From: Actinomadura coerulea
GTDB lineage: Bacteria > Actinomycetota > Actinomycetes > Streptosporangiales > Streptosporangiaceae
DNA length: 64,000 nt
Assembly (NCBI RefSeq): GCF_014208105.1
Contig: NZ_JACHMQ010000001.1
Span: forward strand, 6,882,001-6,946,000
Reading direction: 5' to 3'
Positions 24,474 through 32,240 of this stretch are shown here, piece after piece (position 1 is the stretch's first letter; every line of letters begins with the position of its first letter). Below the pieces are notes generated by a model, which had not been told where the DNA came from, ran no database searches, and was given only the letters and a program-made list of their open reading frames with translations. A program made the position numbers and the translations under genes.

Positions 24474-26249
24474 CTACGCCATCGGCTGTGGCGCGTTGGT
24501 CAAGGGTGGGCGGCCGCCTGGTTGGCCGGTCGGCGGGGTGGCGCTGGCAGTGGCCGGTGCCGTGCCGGTCTCTGCGCCGATGCTGTGGTCGTGGAGGTGG
24601 GCGCGGGCGTGGGCGATGGCGGCAGGGGTGTCGGGGAAGAGCAGCCCGTCGCGGCGGAGGTGTTCGGCGATCCGGAGGGTGGCCAGGACCTGGTCGTGGG
24701 CGGGGTCGATGCCCGACAGCAGGACGAGGATTCCGCGGTGTTCCAGGCGGGTGACGGCGTCGCCCAGGACGCCGGCGCCGGTGGCGTCCAGGGTGGTGAT
24801 GCGGGACATCCGCAGGATGACCACGCGGACGTCGGCGATTTGTGACAGTTCCAGCAGGAAGCGGTGGGCGGCGGCGAAGAAGAGCGGGCCGTCCAGCCGG
24901 TAGGCCACGATGTGCTCTTCCAGCAGGGACCGCCCTTGGGCGGTGTGGTCGCCGTCCTGGAGGGGGACGGGGTGCAGCCGGGCGGTGCGGGCCAGGGCGC
25001 GCAACGCCAGCACGATCGCCACCGCGACACCGACGGCCACGGCCGTGATCAGATCGAACGCCACGGTGATGGCGAAGGTCAGCACCAGCACCGCGCCGTC
25101 GCGGCGGGTGGCGCGGGCCAGGGCGGCCAGGGAGCCGACCTCGACCATGCGGACGGTGGTGGCCAGCAGTACCCCGGCCAGCGCCGCCAAGGGGATGCTG
25201 CCGACCAGGCCGCCGGCGGCCAGCACGATGACGGCCAGCACGCCCGCGTGGATGAGGGCGGCCAGCCGGGAACGGGCCCCGGCCCGGACGTTGACCGCGG
25301 TGCGGGCGATCGCGGCGGTGGCGGGCACGCCGCCCAGCATCGGGGCGGCGAGGTTAGCGAGGCCCTGACCGAACAGCTCCCGGTCCGGGTCGTGCTTGTC
25401 CCCGACGCTCATCGCGTCGGCGACCGTGGCGCACAGCAGGCTCTCCAGTCCCGCCAAAGCCGCCACGGCCAGCGCCGACGGCAGCAGAGCGGTGACGGCG
25501 TCGAGGCGGACGAACCCCAGCGACGGGGCGGGCAGCCCGGCGGGCAGGGCGCCGATCCGCGCGAGGTCGAGCCCGGCGGCCTCGGCGACGATCGTGGCGA
25601 CCGCTATGCCCGCCAGCGAGAACGGGACGCCGGGCCACCGGCGGCCACCGATCAGCATCAGCGCCGCGACGCCCGCCGCCATGATCGGGGCGGCGAGCGT
25701 GGGATGGGCCGCGAACCGGGCCGCGGCCTCACCCGCTGCCCGCCACACCTTCTCGGCGTGGACGCCGGTGACGCCGAGCGCGGCGGGCACCTGCTGCAAC
25801 GCGATCACCACCGCGATGCCGGCGGTGAAGCCCTCGATCACCGGGGTCGGCAGGAAGGCCGCGAACCGGCCCACCCGCAGCACCGCCGCCGCCATCAGGA
25901 TCAGCCCGGCCAGCAGCCCGACCAGCAGCACGCCGTCGGCCCCGTACCGCGCCACGATCGGCACCAGCACCACCGTCATCGCGCCGGTCGGCCCGGACAC
26001 CTGCAGGTTGCTGCCGCCGAAGACGGCGGCCAGCGCCCCGGCGACGACCGCGGTGACGAGCCCCGCCTGGGCGCCCAACCCGGAACTGACCCCGAACGCC
26101 AGTGCCAGGGGCAGCGCCACCACCGCCACGATCAACCCGGCCACCAGGTCACGGCCCCACGACCGCCGGGCGACCGTCCAGTCGGCGCGTCGCGGCAGCA
26201 ACCGCGCCAGCGGCCCCGGCAGATCGCGCAGGTTCGCCGGGACTTTCAT
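24474..26249 (-). CDS. SulP-family anion transporter with STAS domain
   Basis: This 591-residue transporter begins with DLVAGLIVAVVALPLALAFG, has about twelve or more membrane segments (LQVSGPTGAMTVVLVPIV and FTAGIAVVIALQQVP among them), and ends with a cytoplasmic STAS domain at about 445-555 (YRLDGPLFFAAAHRFLLEL, then MSRITTLDATGAGVLGDAV). SulP proteins move sulfate, bicarbonate or other anions. The start ATGA overlaps the stop of an ArsR-family gene, so repressor and transporter are coupled. The last 35 residues are Pro/Thr-rich. Confidence 0.92.
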   Translation of the reverse strand: MKVPANLRDLPGPLARLLPRRADWTVARRSWGRDLVAGLIVAVVALPLALAFGVSSGLGAQAGLVTAVVAGALAAVFGGSNLQVSGPTGAMTVVLVPIVARYGADGVLLVGLLAGLILMAAAVLRVGRFAAFLPTPVIEGFTAGIAVVIALQQVPAALGVTGVHAEKVWRAAGEAAARFAAHPTLAAPIMAAGVAALMLIGGRRWPGVPFSLAGIAVATIVAEAAGLDLARIGALPAGLPAPSLGFVRLDAVTALLPSALAVAALAGLESLLCATVADAMSVGDKHDPDRELFGQGLANLAAPMLGGVPATAAIARTAVNVRAGARSRLAALIHAGVLAVIVLAAGGLVGSIPLAALAGVLLATTVRMVEVGSLAALARATRRDGAVLVLTFAITVAFDLITAVAVGVAVAIVLALRALARTARLHPVPLQDGDHTAQGRSLLEEHIVAYRLDGPLFFAAAHRFLLELSQIADVRVVILRMSRITTLDATGAGVLGDAVTRLEHRGILVLLSGIDPAHDQVLATLRIAEHLRRDGLLFPDTPAAIAHARAHLHDHSIGAETGTAPATASATPPTGQPGGRPPLTNAPQPMA

Positions 26250-26620
26250 GCGCGTTTCTCACCGGTCGGGCCGGCCGGCCCGGTCAGCGCGTCGGCCTTC
26301 AGCTCAGCCAGCAGCTCGCCCTGGCCGGTCAGCAGGTCGGTCAGGATCCGCCGGGCCGCACGCATCAGCTCCGACACATCGGCGCCCGCCAGCTCGTACA
26401 CCACCGTCGAACCTTCGCGGCGCGCGGTCACGATGCCGGCCAGGCGCAACACCGCCAACTGCTGCGACAGACTGGAGGCCTCCACACCGGTCGCGGCCAG
26501 CAGGTCGCGAACCGCCTGCGGCCCCTCGCACAGCAACTCCAGCACCCGGACCCGCACGGGATGCCCGAGCGTCTTGAACAGCGCGGCCTTGGCCTGATGC
26601 AGCGGGACCGGCACGCTCAC
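26246..26620 (-). CDS. ArsR-family repressor coupled to SulP
   Basis: This 124-residue winged-helix protein reads MSVPVPLHQAKAALFKTLGH, PVRVRVLELLCEGPQAVRDL, SSLSQQLAVLRLAGIVTARR and STVVYELAG. The GTG start overlaps the preceding micro-gene stop (GTGA), and MSVP-x-Q-AK-x-FKTLGHP is the usual beginning of this subfamily; a second GTG two codons on is spaced seven bases from GGAGG. It lacks the CxC arsenic site, so its ligand differs from the ars repressors. SulP-associated ArsR proteins are common in actinomycetes. Confidence 0.88.
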   Translation of the reverse strand: MSVPVPLHQAKAALFKTLGHPVRVRVLELLCEGPQAVRDLLAATGVEASSLSQQLAVLRLAGIVTARREGSTVVYELAGADVSELMRAARRILTDLLTGQGELLAELKADALTGPAGPTGEKRA

Positions 26621-26820
26621 CCCTCCACCTTGTCGTTCACACTTCGACCGCCGGGCACCGGTTCTCCGGCGTTGCACGCGACACCGCGCAGGACGGCCCG
26701 ACGCTCCGGTTCCATCGCCTCGTCCGCGTTGGGTGATACGCCGTGGACATCGGCTTCCCTGCGTGGGGCGCCCAACGTCCGCCGCACCGGCTCCTGCACC
26801 TCGGCGCCGCACTCACTCAT
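26617..26820 (-). CDS. 67-residue micro-protein in the SulP operon
   Basis: The frame starts ATGAGTGA overlapping the DUF3073 stop and ends overlapping the ArsR start, a tight arrangement that argues for a real gene. It reads MSECGAEVQEPVRRTLGAPR, then ADVHGVSPNADEAMEPERRA, then VLRGVACNAGEPVPGG. There are two cysteines and no membrane helix. I do not recognise a family. Confidence 0.5.
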   Translation of the reverse strand: MSECGAEVQEPVRRTLGAPRREADVHGVSPNADEAMEPERRAVLRGVACNAGEPVPGGRSVNDKVEG

Positions 26821-27004
26821 CCGCGGCCTCCCTTCCCCCGCCCTCGGCCGGCTGCGGACGTCCACCCTCCGCGCGGGTGCCCCACGCCCCGCCGCCGGCC
26901 GTAGCCAGCTCCCTGCGCAACCGATCAAGATCGACGCCACCGGTGTCGTACTTCAGCTTGCGTGCGACCTTCGCCTGCTTGGCCTTCGCCCGACCACGCC
27001 CCAC
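26813..27004 (-). CDS. DUF3073 family protein
   Basis: This 63-residue protein starts at GTG six bases after GGAGG. The beginning, GRGRAKAKQAKVARKLKYD, followed by GGVDLDRLRRELA, is diagnostic of DUF3073, a short basic actinobacterial family of unknown function. It heads a four-gene minus-strand operon (DUF3073, micro-protein, ArsR, SulP) whose successive genes overlap by 4-8 bases. Its usual chromosomal partners are absent, so this may be an accessory paralogue. Confidence 0.85.
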   Translation of the reverse strand: MGRGRAKAKQAKVARKLKYDTGGVDLDRLRRELATAGGGAWGTRAEGGRPQPAEGGGREAADE

Positions 27005-27442
27005 GATCGGCCTCCTCGCTCCCAGCGACATCAACCACCAGACAAAATGCAAGTTTAACCAATTGCATAAAACTTCAAGTCGGCTGCGCGTGTGTGCTTG
27101 CTCACCCCCGAGGAGCCGGACGGCCCGGATTCCACCGGTCCAGCATGAGGTGGGGGCCGTCGCCGGCGACGGCCCGCTCCAAGGTCCGGCGGACGGTAGC
27201 TGCGGTCGCGATCTGCGGCCGCCCCGCGGGTCCGCACCTGGAGACGCGAGTCGTGGCGCTCGGCCGCGGGGTGGTCACGTAGCTCGGCGGCCCGCAGCAG
27301 CTCATGCGTGCCGTACTCGAGTGCCGGATTGCATCGCGCCGCGCCGAGTTGCCGACACCGCGCCGGTTTTCTGAGGGAAACGGGTGGTGTGCAGGGCACG
27401 CCCTACCGGAGAGACCGCGCGTCCGCCCGAAGGGAGCCGGCC
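27005..27442 (+). other. 438-bp region upstream of the DUF3073 operon
   Basis: Nothing coding is supported. A short AT-rich patch at 27037-27075 (ATGCAAGTTTAACCAATTGCATAAAAC) lies just upstream of the minus-strand operon and is the natural place for its promoter and an ArsR operator; TGCAAGTTTAACCAATTGCA contains the inverted arms TGCAA and TTGCA. Confidence 0.4.
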
Positions 27443-27609
27443 ATGTCGCCGCACCGCCCGGCCGCAGCGCCCGCGCCCTCGCCGTGGCGCTTGCGGCCTG
27501 GGTGGCGGTGCTGTCGGTGCTGGCCGGCTACGCCGACATCGGGCCCGAGCAGGTCGTCGCAGTCGCCCTGGCCGCGCTCACCGGTGCCGCCCCGGCCTTG
27601 GCGGCGTAA
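27443..27609 (+). pseudogene. frameshifted small membrane peptide gene
   Basis: An ATG after AGGGAG opens MSPHRPAAAPAP, but the coding-like sequence shifts to the next frame: ARALAVALAAWVAVLSVLAG, then YADIGPEQVVAVALAALTGA and a stop. Joined, it would be a two-helix membrane peptide of about 55 residues. One base of shift near 27475 would restore it. No family is recognised. Confidence 0.35.
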
Positions 27610-27729
27610 AAAAATGCCTCGGTCCGTGCACTTTCGCAGAATGGCGGCGATACGGGGCGCGCGGAGGTCGGCCGCTTGTGGGTGGCCGGCGCCGGGCGGG
27701 GTGCGGGTTGACTCCTCGATCTCGGGGTG

Positions 27730-28105
27730 AGGGCTTCACCGATCACGCCACGTCGGTTCTGGCCACTCAGCGTCTCCTGGACGCCTGTATCCGGCACGAC
27801 GCGCAGCGGCTGGCGGTGGCGTCCTCGGCCCACGTTTACGGCCCGGCCACCTCTGGTGAGGAGCCGGTTCGGGCGAGCGACTCCACCGAGCCGACCTCGC
27901 CGTACGGTGTCGCCAAGCTCGCCGCCGAACGACCGGCGCTGGCGTACGCGCGCTGCCCCGGCTCCCAGCTCAGTACGGTCGCGCTGCGGTTCTTCCCGGC
28001 TTTCGGGCCTGGCAGCAACCCCCGCATGGTGATCCCGCGATTCTTCAGCGCCGCTCTTACAGGGGGAGGCCGTGCCGCTCTTCGGTGACGGTACAGCCCG
28101 GACAA
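27730..28105 (+). pseudogene. NAD-dependent sugar epimerase (GalE-like) internal fragment
   Basis: The frame carries LDACIRHDAQRLAVASSAHV, then YGPATSGEEPVRASDSTEPT and SPYGVAKLAAERPALAYARC, with the catalytic Tyr-x3-Lys, and LSTVALRFFPAFGPGSNPRM. It then shifts frame at about 28067 to EAVPLFGDGTAR and stops matching. The N-terminal NAD-binding half and the C-terminal half are missing. The fragment ends exactly where a minus-strand terminator begins, next to the tRNA-Lys att fragment. Confidence 0.8.
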
Positions 28106-28153
28106 AAAAAGGGAGGTCCCGCGATCGCTCTTAACGGTGGGATCCCGGGACCT
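28104..28153 (-). terminator. intrinsic terminator, minus strand
   Basis: The 8-bp arms AGGTCCCG and CGGGACCT close a hairpin; read on the minus strand, it is followed by CTCCC and seven T residues. It would end transcripts arriving from the displaced tRNA-Lys end, and was perhaps the original terminator of the tRNA-Lys transcript before the island inserted. Confidence 0.75.
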
Positions 28154-28249
28154 TCATCCAGTGTGATGATCTTGCTTGGTGTGATGACCGAGCGTCTTTG
28201 AAGGCCGCGTCGTGTTCTTGGCGTGCCGTGCTCTCCTTGACTCACCTTA

Positions 28250-28481
28250 TGGGCAGCCCCTGCAAAGCTGCGTTGCTGACTGTGCTGGTGGTCATGGCCG
28301 TCGGTTCTGTAGGCGGTATGACCGGCTTGAGCGTGTGAGGGCTGCCGGGCCCTGAGGCGCGACCGGGGGGAAGTGGGGCCCGGATCGAGCCGCCGAGCCG
28401 TCCTCGAGCCGACATGGGGACGAAGGGGGCAAACGCGACGGTGGACAAGCCCGTCATTCTCGCGTTTCCCCTGGTCAGGAT
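28250..28481. repeat. diverged copy of the tRNA-Lys downstream flank (left)
   Basis: This 230-bp stretch is recognisably similar to 35490-35719, which lies directly 3' of the intact tRNA-Lys. Shared blocks include TTGCTGACTG, GGTTCTGT, ATGACCGGCTTGAGCG and GCCCGGATCGAGCCGCCGAG (20 of 20). The similarity is clearly below identity, unlike the adjoining 50-bp repeat. Confidence 0.7.
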
Positions 28482-28531
28482 GGTGGGTCGCGTGGGACTC
28501 GAACCCACAACCTACGGATTAAAAGTCCGGA
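28482..28531 (-). repeat. att site, displaced 3' half of tRNA-Lys (left)
   Basis: Fifty bases are identical to 35720-35769. They cover the anticodon loop (TTT) through the acceptor 3' end of tRNA-Lys plus a few bases. The 5' half of the tRNA is absent here, as expected for the displaced end left when an element integrates at a tRNA 3' end. Confidence 0.85.
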
Positions 28532-28554
28532 ATTGTCGTGTCGGAACGTGTTGC

Positions 28555-28619
28555 GCAGTGGCATTGTATGCCGAACCGTCCGGATCTCGTCCGATTTCTC
28601 TGCTGTCCAATGCCACTGC
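28555..28619. repeat. 12-bp perfect inverted repeat next to the left att site
   Basis: GCAGTGGCATTG (28555-28566) and CAATGCCACTGC (28608-28619) are exact inverted copies separated by 41 bases, starting 24 bases inside the island. ATGCC follows both arms in direct orientation. Possible integrase or excisionase arm sites, or a long hairpin. Confidence 0.5.
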
Positions 28620-28714
28620 ATGCCAATTCGTTTCAGAACCGCCGAGCCCACAACGAGCCGCCATGGGCTGTTGGTGATCGCGTGGGTTGCTTGGCGGCGG
28701 CTTCGCCCGACCTT

Positions 28715-28886
28715 TACGGACGGAGCTTTCGGTAAGTGCAGGGTTCGCGCCCCGCAGGTTCCTGCAACGCAGGCCTGCGTCATGGAGATCGGTTCTAGCC
28801 AGGCGGAACTGGGCCAAGTGGAGGGCGCTGAGGTCTGTTCGTCGTCGAAGTCGGGAGTGGCTGCCGCGGGGCGAGTTCGTCCTCAA
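28715..28886 (-). pseudogene. possible pentapeptide-repeat remnant
   Basis: A minus-strand frame reads TDLSALHLAQFRLARTDLHD, then AGLRCRNLRGANPAL, with the A-x-L-x-x spacing of pentapeptide repeats for about eight units. It then runs into unrelated sequence containing the inverted repeat. A complete repeat protein is absent. On the plus strand (28860-28962) a frame ending DARVRALLAELLTSG also looks coding, so the strand is uncertain. Confidence 0.25.
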
Positions 28887-29009
28887 GTGTGATGCCCTCC
28901 GCTATGAGATCGACGCCCGCGTCCGCGCCCTGCTCGCCGAACTGTTGACGTCAGGGTCCTGAGCGTCGTGAGGCTCAGGAACCCGGCGCCGCGGCGAGCT
29001 TGCCAGTCG

Positions 29010-29310
29010 GCTCAGCGCGTGAAGCGGCTGGTGGCGTCGCCCGGGAGCGCGAACGGCAGGAAAGCCAGGCGATCTCCCGGTCGGTGTCGCCGTTGGCGTG
29101 CAGGACGAAGTCCAGGCGCTCCTCGTCGTCGTGGGCGCCGCGGCGCTTGTAGTTGGCGTGAGCCTCGAACCGTTCGACGGCTTTGCCAATGGCCGCGGCC
29201 ACGATTCTTGTTCCTGATGAAGATCAGCAGCGCGGCCTTGGTATCGCCCCACACCAGGTAGCTCAGCAGCTGGTCCAGTGCGTCGTCGACCGTCTTGGGG
29301 CCGTTGCCAC
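29010..29310 (-). pseudogene. C-terminal domain of a defence-type protein, frameshifted
   Basis: Three minus-strand frames join into one recognisable domain: GPKTVDDALDQLLSYLVWGD, then TKAALLIFIRNKN; next VAAAIGKAVERFEAHANYKR to FVLHANGDTDREI; last LAFLPFALPG and a stop. The pattern (DQL-YL-W-D-KAALLIF-RNK, AHPNYKRR, N-D-REI-L-F-LPF) is a C-terminal domain I remember from bacterial hypothetical proteins near restriction and defence genes, but I cannot name it with certainty. Two frameshifts make it non-functional. Confidence 0.5.
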
Positions 29311-29405
29311 GGTCGCGGCGTCAGCCCTAAGGGCCGACGCCGCGGGTTCTGGTCATCTTTGATGACCCTCGGCGAACGCCTCACCTCCCCGAAGCGGGGT
29401 GATGC

Positions 29406-30329
29406 TCAGCATTCCTTGAGCGGAGTTTGGCGGGGATTTCTGAGTGGCAGGATGCCTCCTGGCCCCATCCGAACAGCGTATCTGTATGACGCTCGGTTGG
29501 CACTGGTGCAGGCGTATGCCGTGAGTCGGAATGGCTGCCCACGGTTGTCTATGATTAGGTGACGAGGTTTGACCCCTACAAGAAACTCGACACGTATCTT
29601 GAAGGACACGGACCCCTTGCTGATCACTGTGTTGATTTCGATTGGAGGATTCTGTTTGCCATCGGGGAGGGGAATGGTGTTTCTAGGGAAGAAGTAGTCT
29701 CCAGGCTTATTCGGCTTGCCGCTGGTGCTATCTGTGATCGTGCGGGCCCGGGGCATGACTTCATCGAAGTCGATCTGCATTCTCATTGACCTTTCCGGGC
29801 CTTGCGGAGGCAGCACAGCCAGGGCGCCGTCAAACACGGGGCCGCGGCGGATCTCCACGGGAATTATGTTAGTGACCCGGATACCCTGTCGGCGTCTGCC
29901 TTGGAGGTAGAGGGCGAGTGTCCGTTCACCCGGTACGGCGCCTTTCGCGTTGAGTTCGTCATTGAGTTCATGAGAGGAGCCGCCGTAGTCGGAGTTCGGA
30001 ATTCCTTTGGTCAGGAAGTGCCGCAGTTCGGGACTGAGGACGGTGTCTCTGGGGAGCGCGACAGTGTCACCGTTGGCGATGGTATCGGTTATGTTGTATT
30101 CGACCTCGTCTCGGTGCCCGCCGGGCAGGAACTCGCGCCCTGCGTCAGTAAGTCGGTCTGAACCGATCACGGCGGCGAAATACCAGCCGATACCAGCCGA
30201 GAGTGCGGCGGAAATCGCTGTGACGATCACCCCGCCGCGGTTTCTGGTGAACCAGCCATTCGGACTGAACCGTCCTCGTGGTGGGTGTGGACTCCTGGGG
30301 GGGCGTCGACCGGGCCGTGAATTGATCAT
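29406..30329 (-). CDS. membrane-anchored extracellular protein, island paralogue A
   Basis: This 307-residue protein has a proline/arginine-rich cytoplasmic tail, one membrane helix (about 34-54, VIVTAISAALSAGIGWYFAA) and a predicted extracellular domain. Near the C terminus, SVSFKIRVEFLVGVKPRHLI is followed by IDNRGQPFRLTAYACTSANR. The downstream paralogue shares this ending (IDDRGRPFRLT, a Cys, then A-S-Y-x-R-A). GC content and codon bias are clearly lower than in the chromosome. No catalytic motif is seen. It may be a surface or signalling component specific to the island. Confidence 0.65.
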   Translation of the reverse strand: MINSRPGRRPPRSPHPPRGRFSPNGWFTRNRGGVIVTAISAALSAGIGWYFAAVIGSDRLTDAGREFLPGGHRDEVEYNITDTIANGDTVALPRDTVLSPELRHFLTKGIPNSDYGGSSHELNDELNAKGAVPGERTLALYLQGRRRQGIRVTNIIPVEIRRGPVFDGALAVLPPQGPERSMRMQIDFDEVMPRARTITDSTSGKPNKPGDYFFPRNTIPLPDGKQNPPIEINTVISKGSVSFKIRVEFLVGVKPRHLIIDNRGQPFRLTAYACTSANRASYRYAVRMGPGGILPLRNPRQTPLKEC

Positions 30330-30384
30330 GATTTGGGGTTCTTGTATCAGTGGACAGAGCGTGGTTCATCAACCCGCATGGGGC

Positions 30385-31419
30385 CTAACAGCGGAAATAG
30401 AAGAAGAAGTCAGGGGAGGGAGCCCAAGGTGTTTGCCAGCCGGAGAGGGTCTGGTTGCCCGCGGTGGTGCGGGCGCGCTGGTAGGAGGCGATGCCGGGGT
30501 GGACACAGTGGGGGGAGGTCAGTCGGAACGGCCGCCCGCGGTCATCGATGGTCACGTGGTGTGTCGCTTGGCCATCGTGGTACTTCAGCTTCAGTTTGAA
30601 GGTCGCCGATGAGCGGCCATCGGCCAGACGCGCGCGGATGTCGACCCGCCACTTGTCTTGGGGCGGATCGTCGTCGAGCCGTACATCCTCCGCCGAAGGG
30701 CCGCCGTTCATTTGCAGGCGGGTGGCGCCCGCGAAGTAGGGACGTCCAAGCGGAGCCAGACGGTGGGCTCCGGTGGGACTATCGGAAGTTCCCATGGGCC
30801 TGTGCGGGGCCAGCCGGCGATATGGGACGGTGTACCTGCGTGCGACGGGATTGCTCTCGGCGAGGTCGAAGACAACATCGTTCTGGAAGTTCCGAACATC
30901 GGGGCCGTCGCCGTTGCTCATCGAATCGGCGACCTCATGCACCAACGTTCCGTTGAGCGCCGCCCTACGCACCAGCTCCACGAGCGCAATATCGGTGATG
31001 GTGATCTTCTTGCCAGGCAAGATCCTCAGATGCACGAAAACCCTCATTTGGCTCACCGGCGCCGCTCCGGCGTGGTCGCGGAGCTCTTGCCTGACCCGCG
31101 GTTCTTCGCTGTTGACTTCGGGAATCCTCGCGCCAGCCAGGTATTGCTCGTGCCGGGCCGACAGCCGTGCCCCAGCAGGCACCGCCAAGCCGTCCGTGCC
31201 GTCGGCGTAGGCGTCCACCCGTTCTACCCACAGCGGCGGCAGTGAAGTTGCTGACGGCTTCGATCCTGCTCCGGGAGGGGGAGAGTCCGGACCGTCGGTG
31301 AGTGCGCGGGCAGCGCCGCCGCCCGCACCAGCCACCGCCGTCACCGCAACCGCAGCCCAAACCCCACTGCGCCGAAATCCGGAGGGCAGCGCTAGTCGTC
31401 TACCTAGGAGTCCGCGCAT
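30385..31419 (-). CDS. secreted or membrane-anchored protein, island paralogue B
   Basis: This 344-residue protein has one N-terminal hydrophobic segment (about 20-37, VWAAVAVTAVAGAGGGAARA), then an extracellular domain. A central VSQMRVFVHLRILPGKKITI, then ITDIALVELVRRAALNGTLV, and the closing HHVTIDDRGRPFRLTSPHCV give it the same ending as paralogue A, 56 bases downstream. The two are probably an ancient tandem duplication, with identity low outside the C-terminal signature. Function is unknown. Its ATG lies 20 bases inside the preceding reading frame. Confidence 0.65.
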   Translation of the reverse strand: MRGLLGRRLALPSGFRRSGVWAAVAVTAVAGAGGGAARALTDGPDSPPPGAGSKPSATSLPPLWVERVDAYADGTDGLAVPAGARLSARHEQYLAGARIPEVNSEEPRVRQELRDHAGAAPVSQMRVFVHLRILPGKKITITDIALVELVRRAALNGTLVHEVADSMSNGDGPDVRNFQNDVVFDLAESNPVARRYTVPYRRLAPHRPMGTSDSPTGAHRLAPLGRPYFAGATRLQMNGGPSAEDVRLDDDPPQDKWRVDIRARLADGRSSATFKLKLKYHDGQATHHVTIDDRGRPFRLTSPHCVHPGIASYQRARTTAGNQTLSGWQTPWAPSPDFFFYFRC

Positions 31420-32059
31420 TTCGGCGATGCCTCCGCTCGATCGATGTCCGCTCCATCAGTGAGGGTTTTTCCAACGGGCCTAGCAATGAATGAGAGCTTG
31501 GCTCCGGATCGCGCTGTGATGCTCTAGCACAGGTCAGGCGATCACGGCGAGACTTGCCAGGCCGTGCTGATTCGCTATCAGCCAATGTGCGGGGCGACTG
31601 CATCCAGTACGCATCGACCTCGTGGGCGGAAAAGGCGTGTTGGTTCATCTCGGCGACCACGTAGCCGAATTCGGCGAAGGCGAGCATGTGCATGCGCATC
31701 ACGGGGCCATCCATGCGCTCGGCCTGTTCGCGGACCTCCGCGACCATCTTTTGCTCGTCGATCGGCACTGGCTCATCGGCGTCGGGATCGAAGGAGACAG
31801 GGGCATCTGGCCCAATCTCTCGGCCGAACTTGGCACGGAATTGCTGGGCCGCCTTCTCCACCACATCCTGGAAGTCGTCAACATCCGACACCGCTGGCGT
31901 CAGAGTCACTGACCCGTCGGGATTGGCGACATGATGTACATAGCGTGGGTCACCGCTGCGCTGGTTGACCAGCGCCGCATGACGCTCGAACCGTTCCGCG
32001 CGCTCCGCCAGCCGCTTGGTTCGGCGCCGTCGCATGGCGTCCTTCTTCCCGTTCGCCAT
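31400..32059 (-). CDS. hypothetical soluble protein, C terminus probably frameshifted
   Basis: This 219-residue frame has a basic N terminus (MRRRRTKRLAERAERFERHA), then SGDPRYVHHVANPDGSVTLT and a helical region MRMHMLAFAEFGYVVAEMNQ, HAFSAHEVDAYW. Up to that Trp (about residue 165) third positions are strongly G/C. The remaining 54 residues are Arg/Ser-rich with random codon use, so the true end was probably lost by a frameshift or insertion near 31565. The family is not recognised. Confidence 0.5.
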   Translation of the reverse strand: MANGKKDAMRRRRTKRLAERAERFERHAALVNQRSGDPRYVHHVANPDGSVTLTPAVSDVDDFQDVVEKAAQQFRAKFGREIGPDAPVSFDPDADEPVPIDEQKMVAEVREQAERMDGPVMRMHMLAFAEFGYVVAEMNQHAFSAHEVDAYWMQSPRTLADSESARPGKSRRDRLTCARASQRDPEPSSHSLLGPLEKPSLMERTSIERRHRRNARTPR

Positions 32060-32240
32060 GCCGCGGTCGACCTCCCGAAGCGTTCCCGCTGCCACTGCGC
32101 GTCGGCGCCCCCCGTGCGAAGTGTCCCACTGCTATCCCTCCCGGAGGACCCGAACCGCCGACTCCGCGCCGCCGCTCGTCACTAATCAGGGTTGACCGCC
32201 GCAGGGTGCTTAGCCTCGATTTCCCTGCGAGGACGCCCGT

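Noticed and set aside
24864..26597. A 577-codon open frame on the plus strand opposite the SulP gene
   Set aside because: Composition is Gln/Asp/His/Arg-rich shadow sequence with no family; the minus-strand SulP and ArsR reading is unambiguous.
28475..28783. A 102-residue minus-strand ORF reading through the orphan tRNA fragment
   Set aside because: Its end, WVRVPRDPPS, is the translated tRNA 3' half and the frame has no coding bias.
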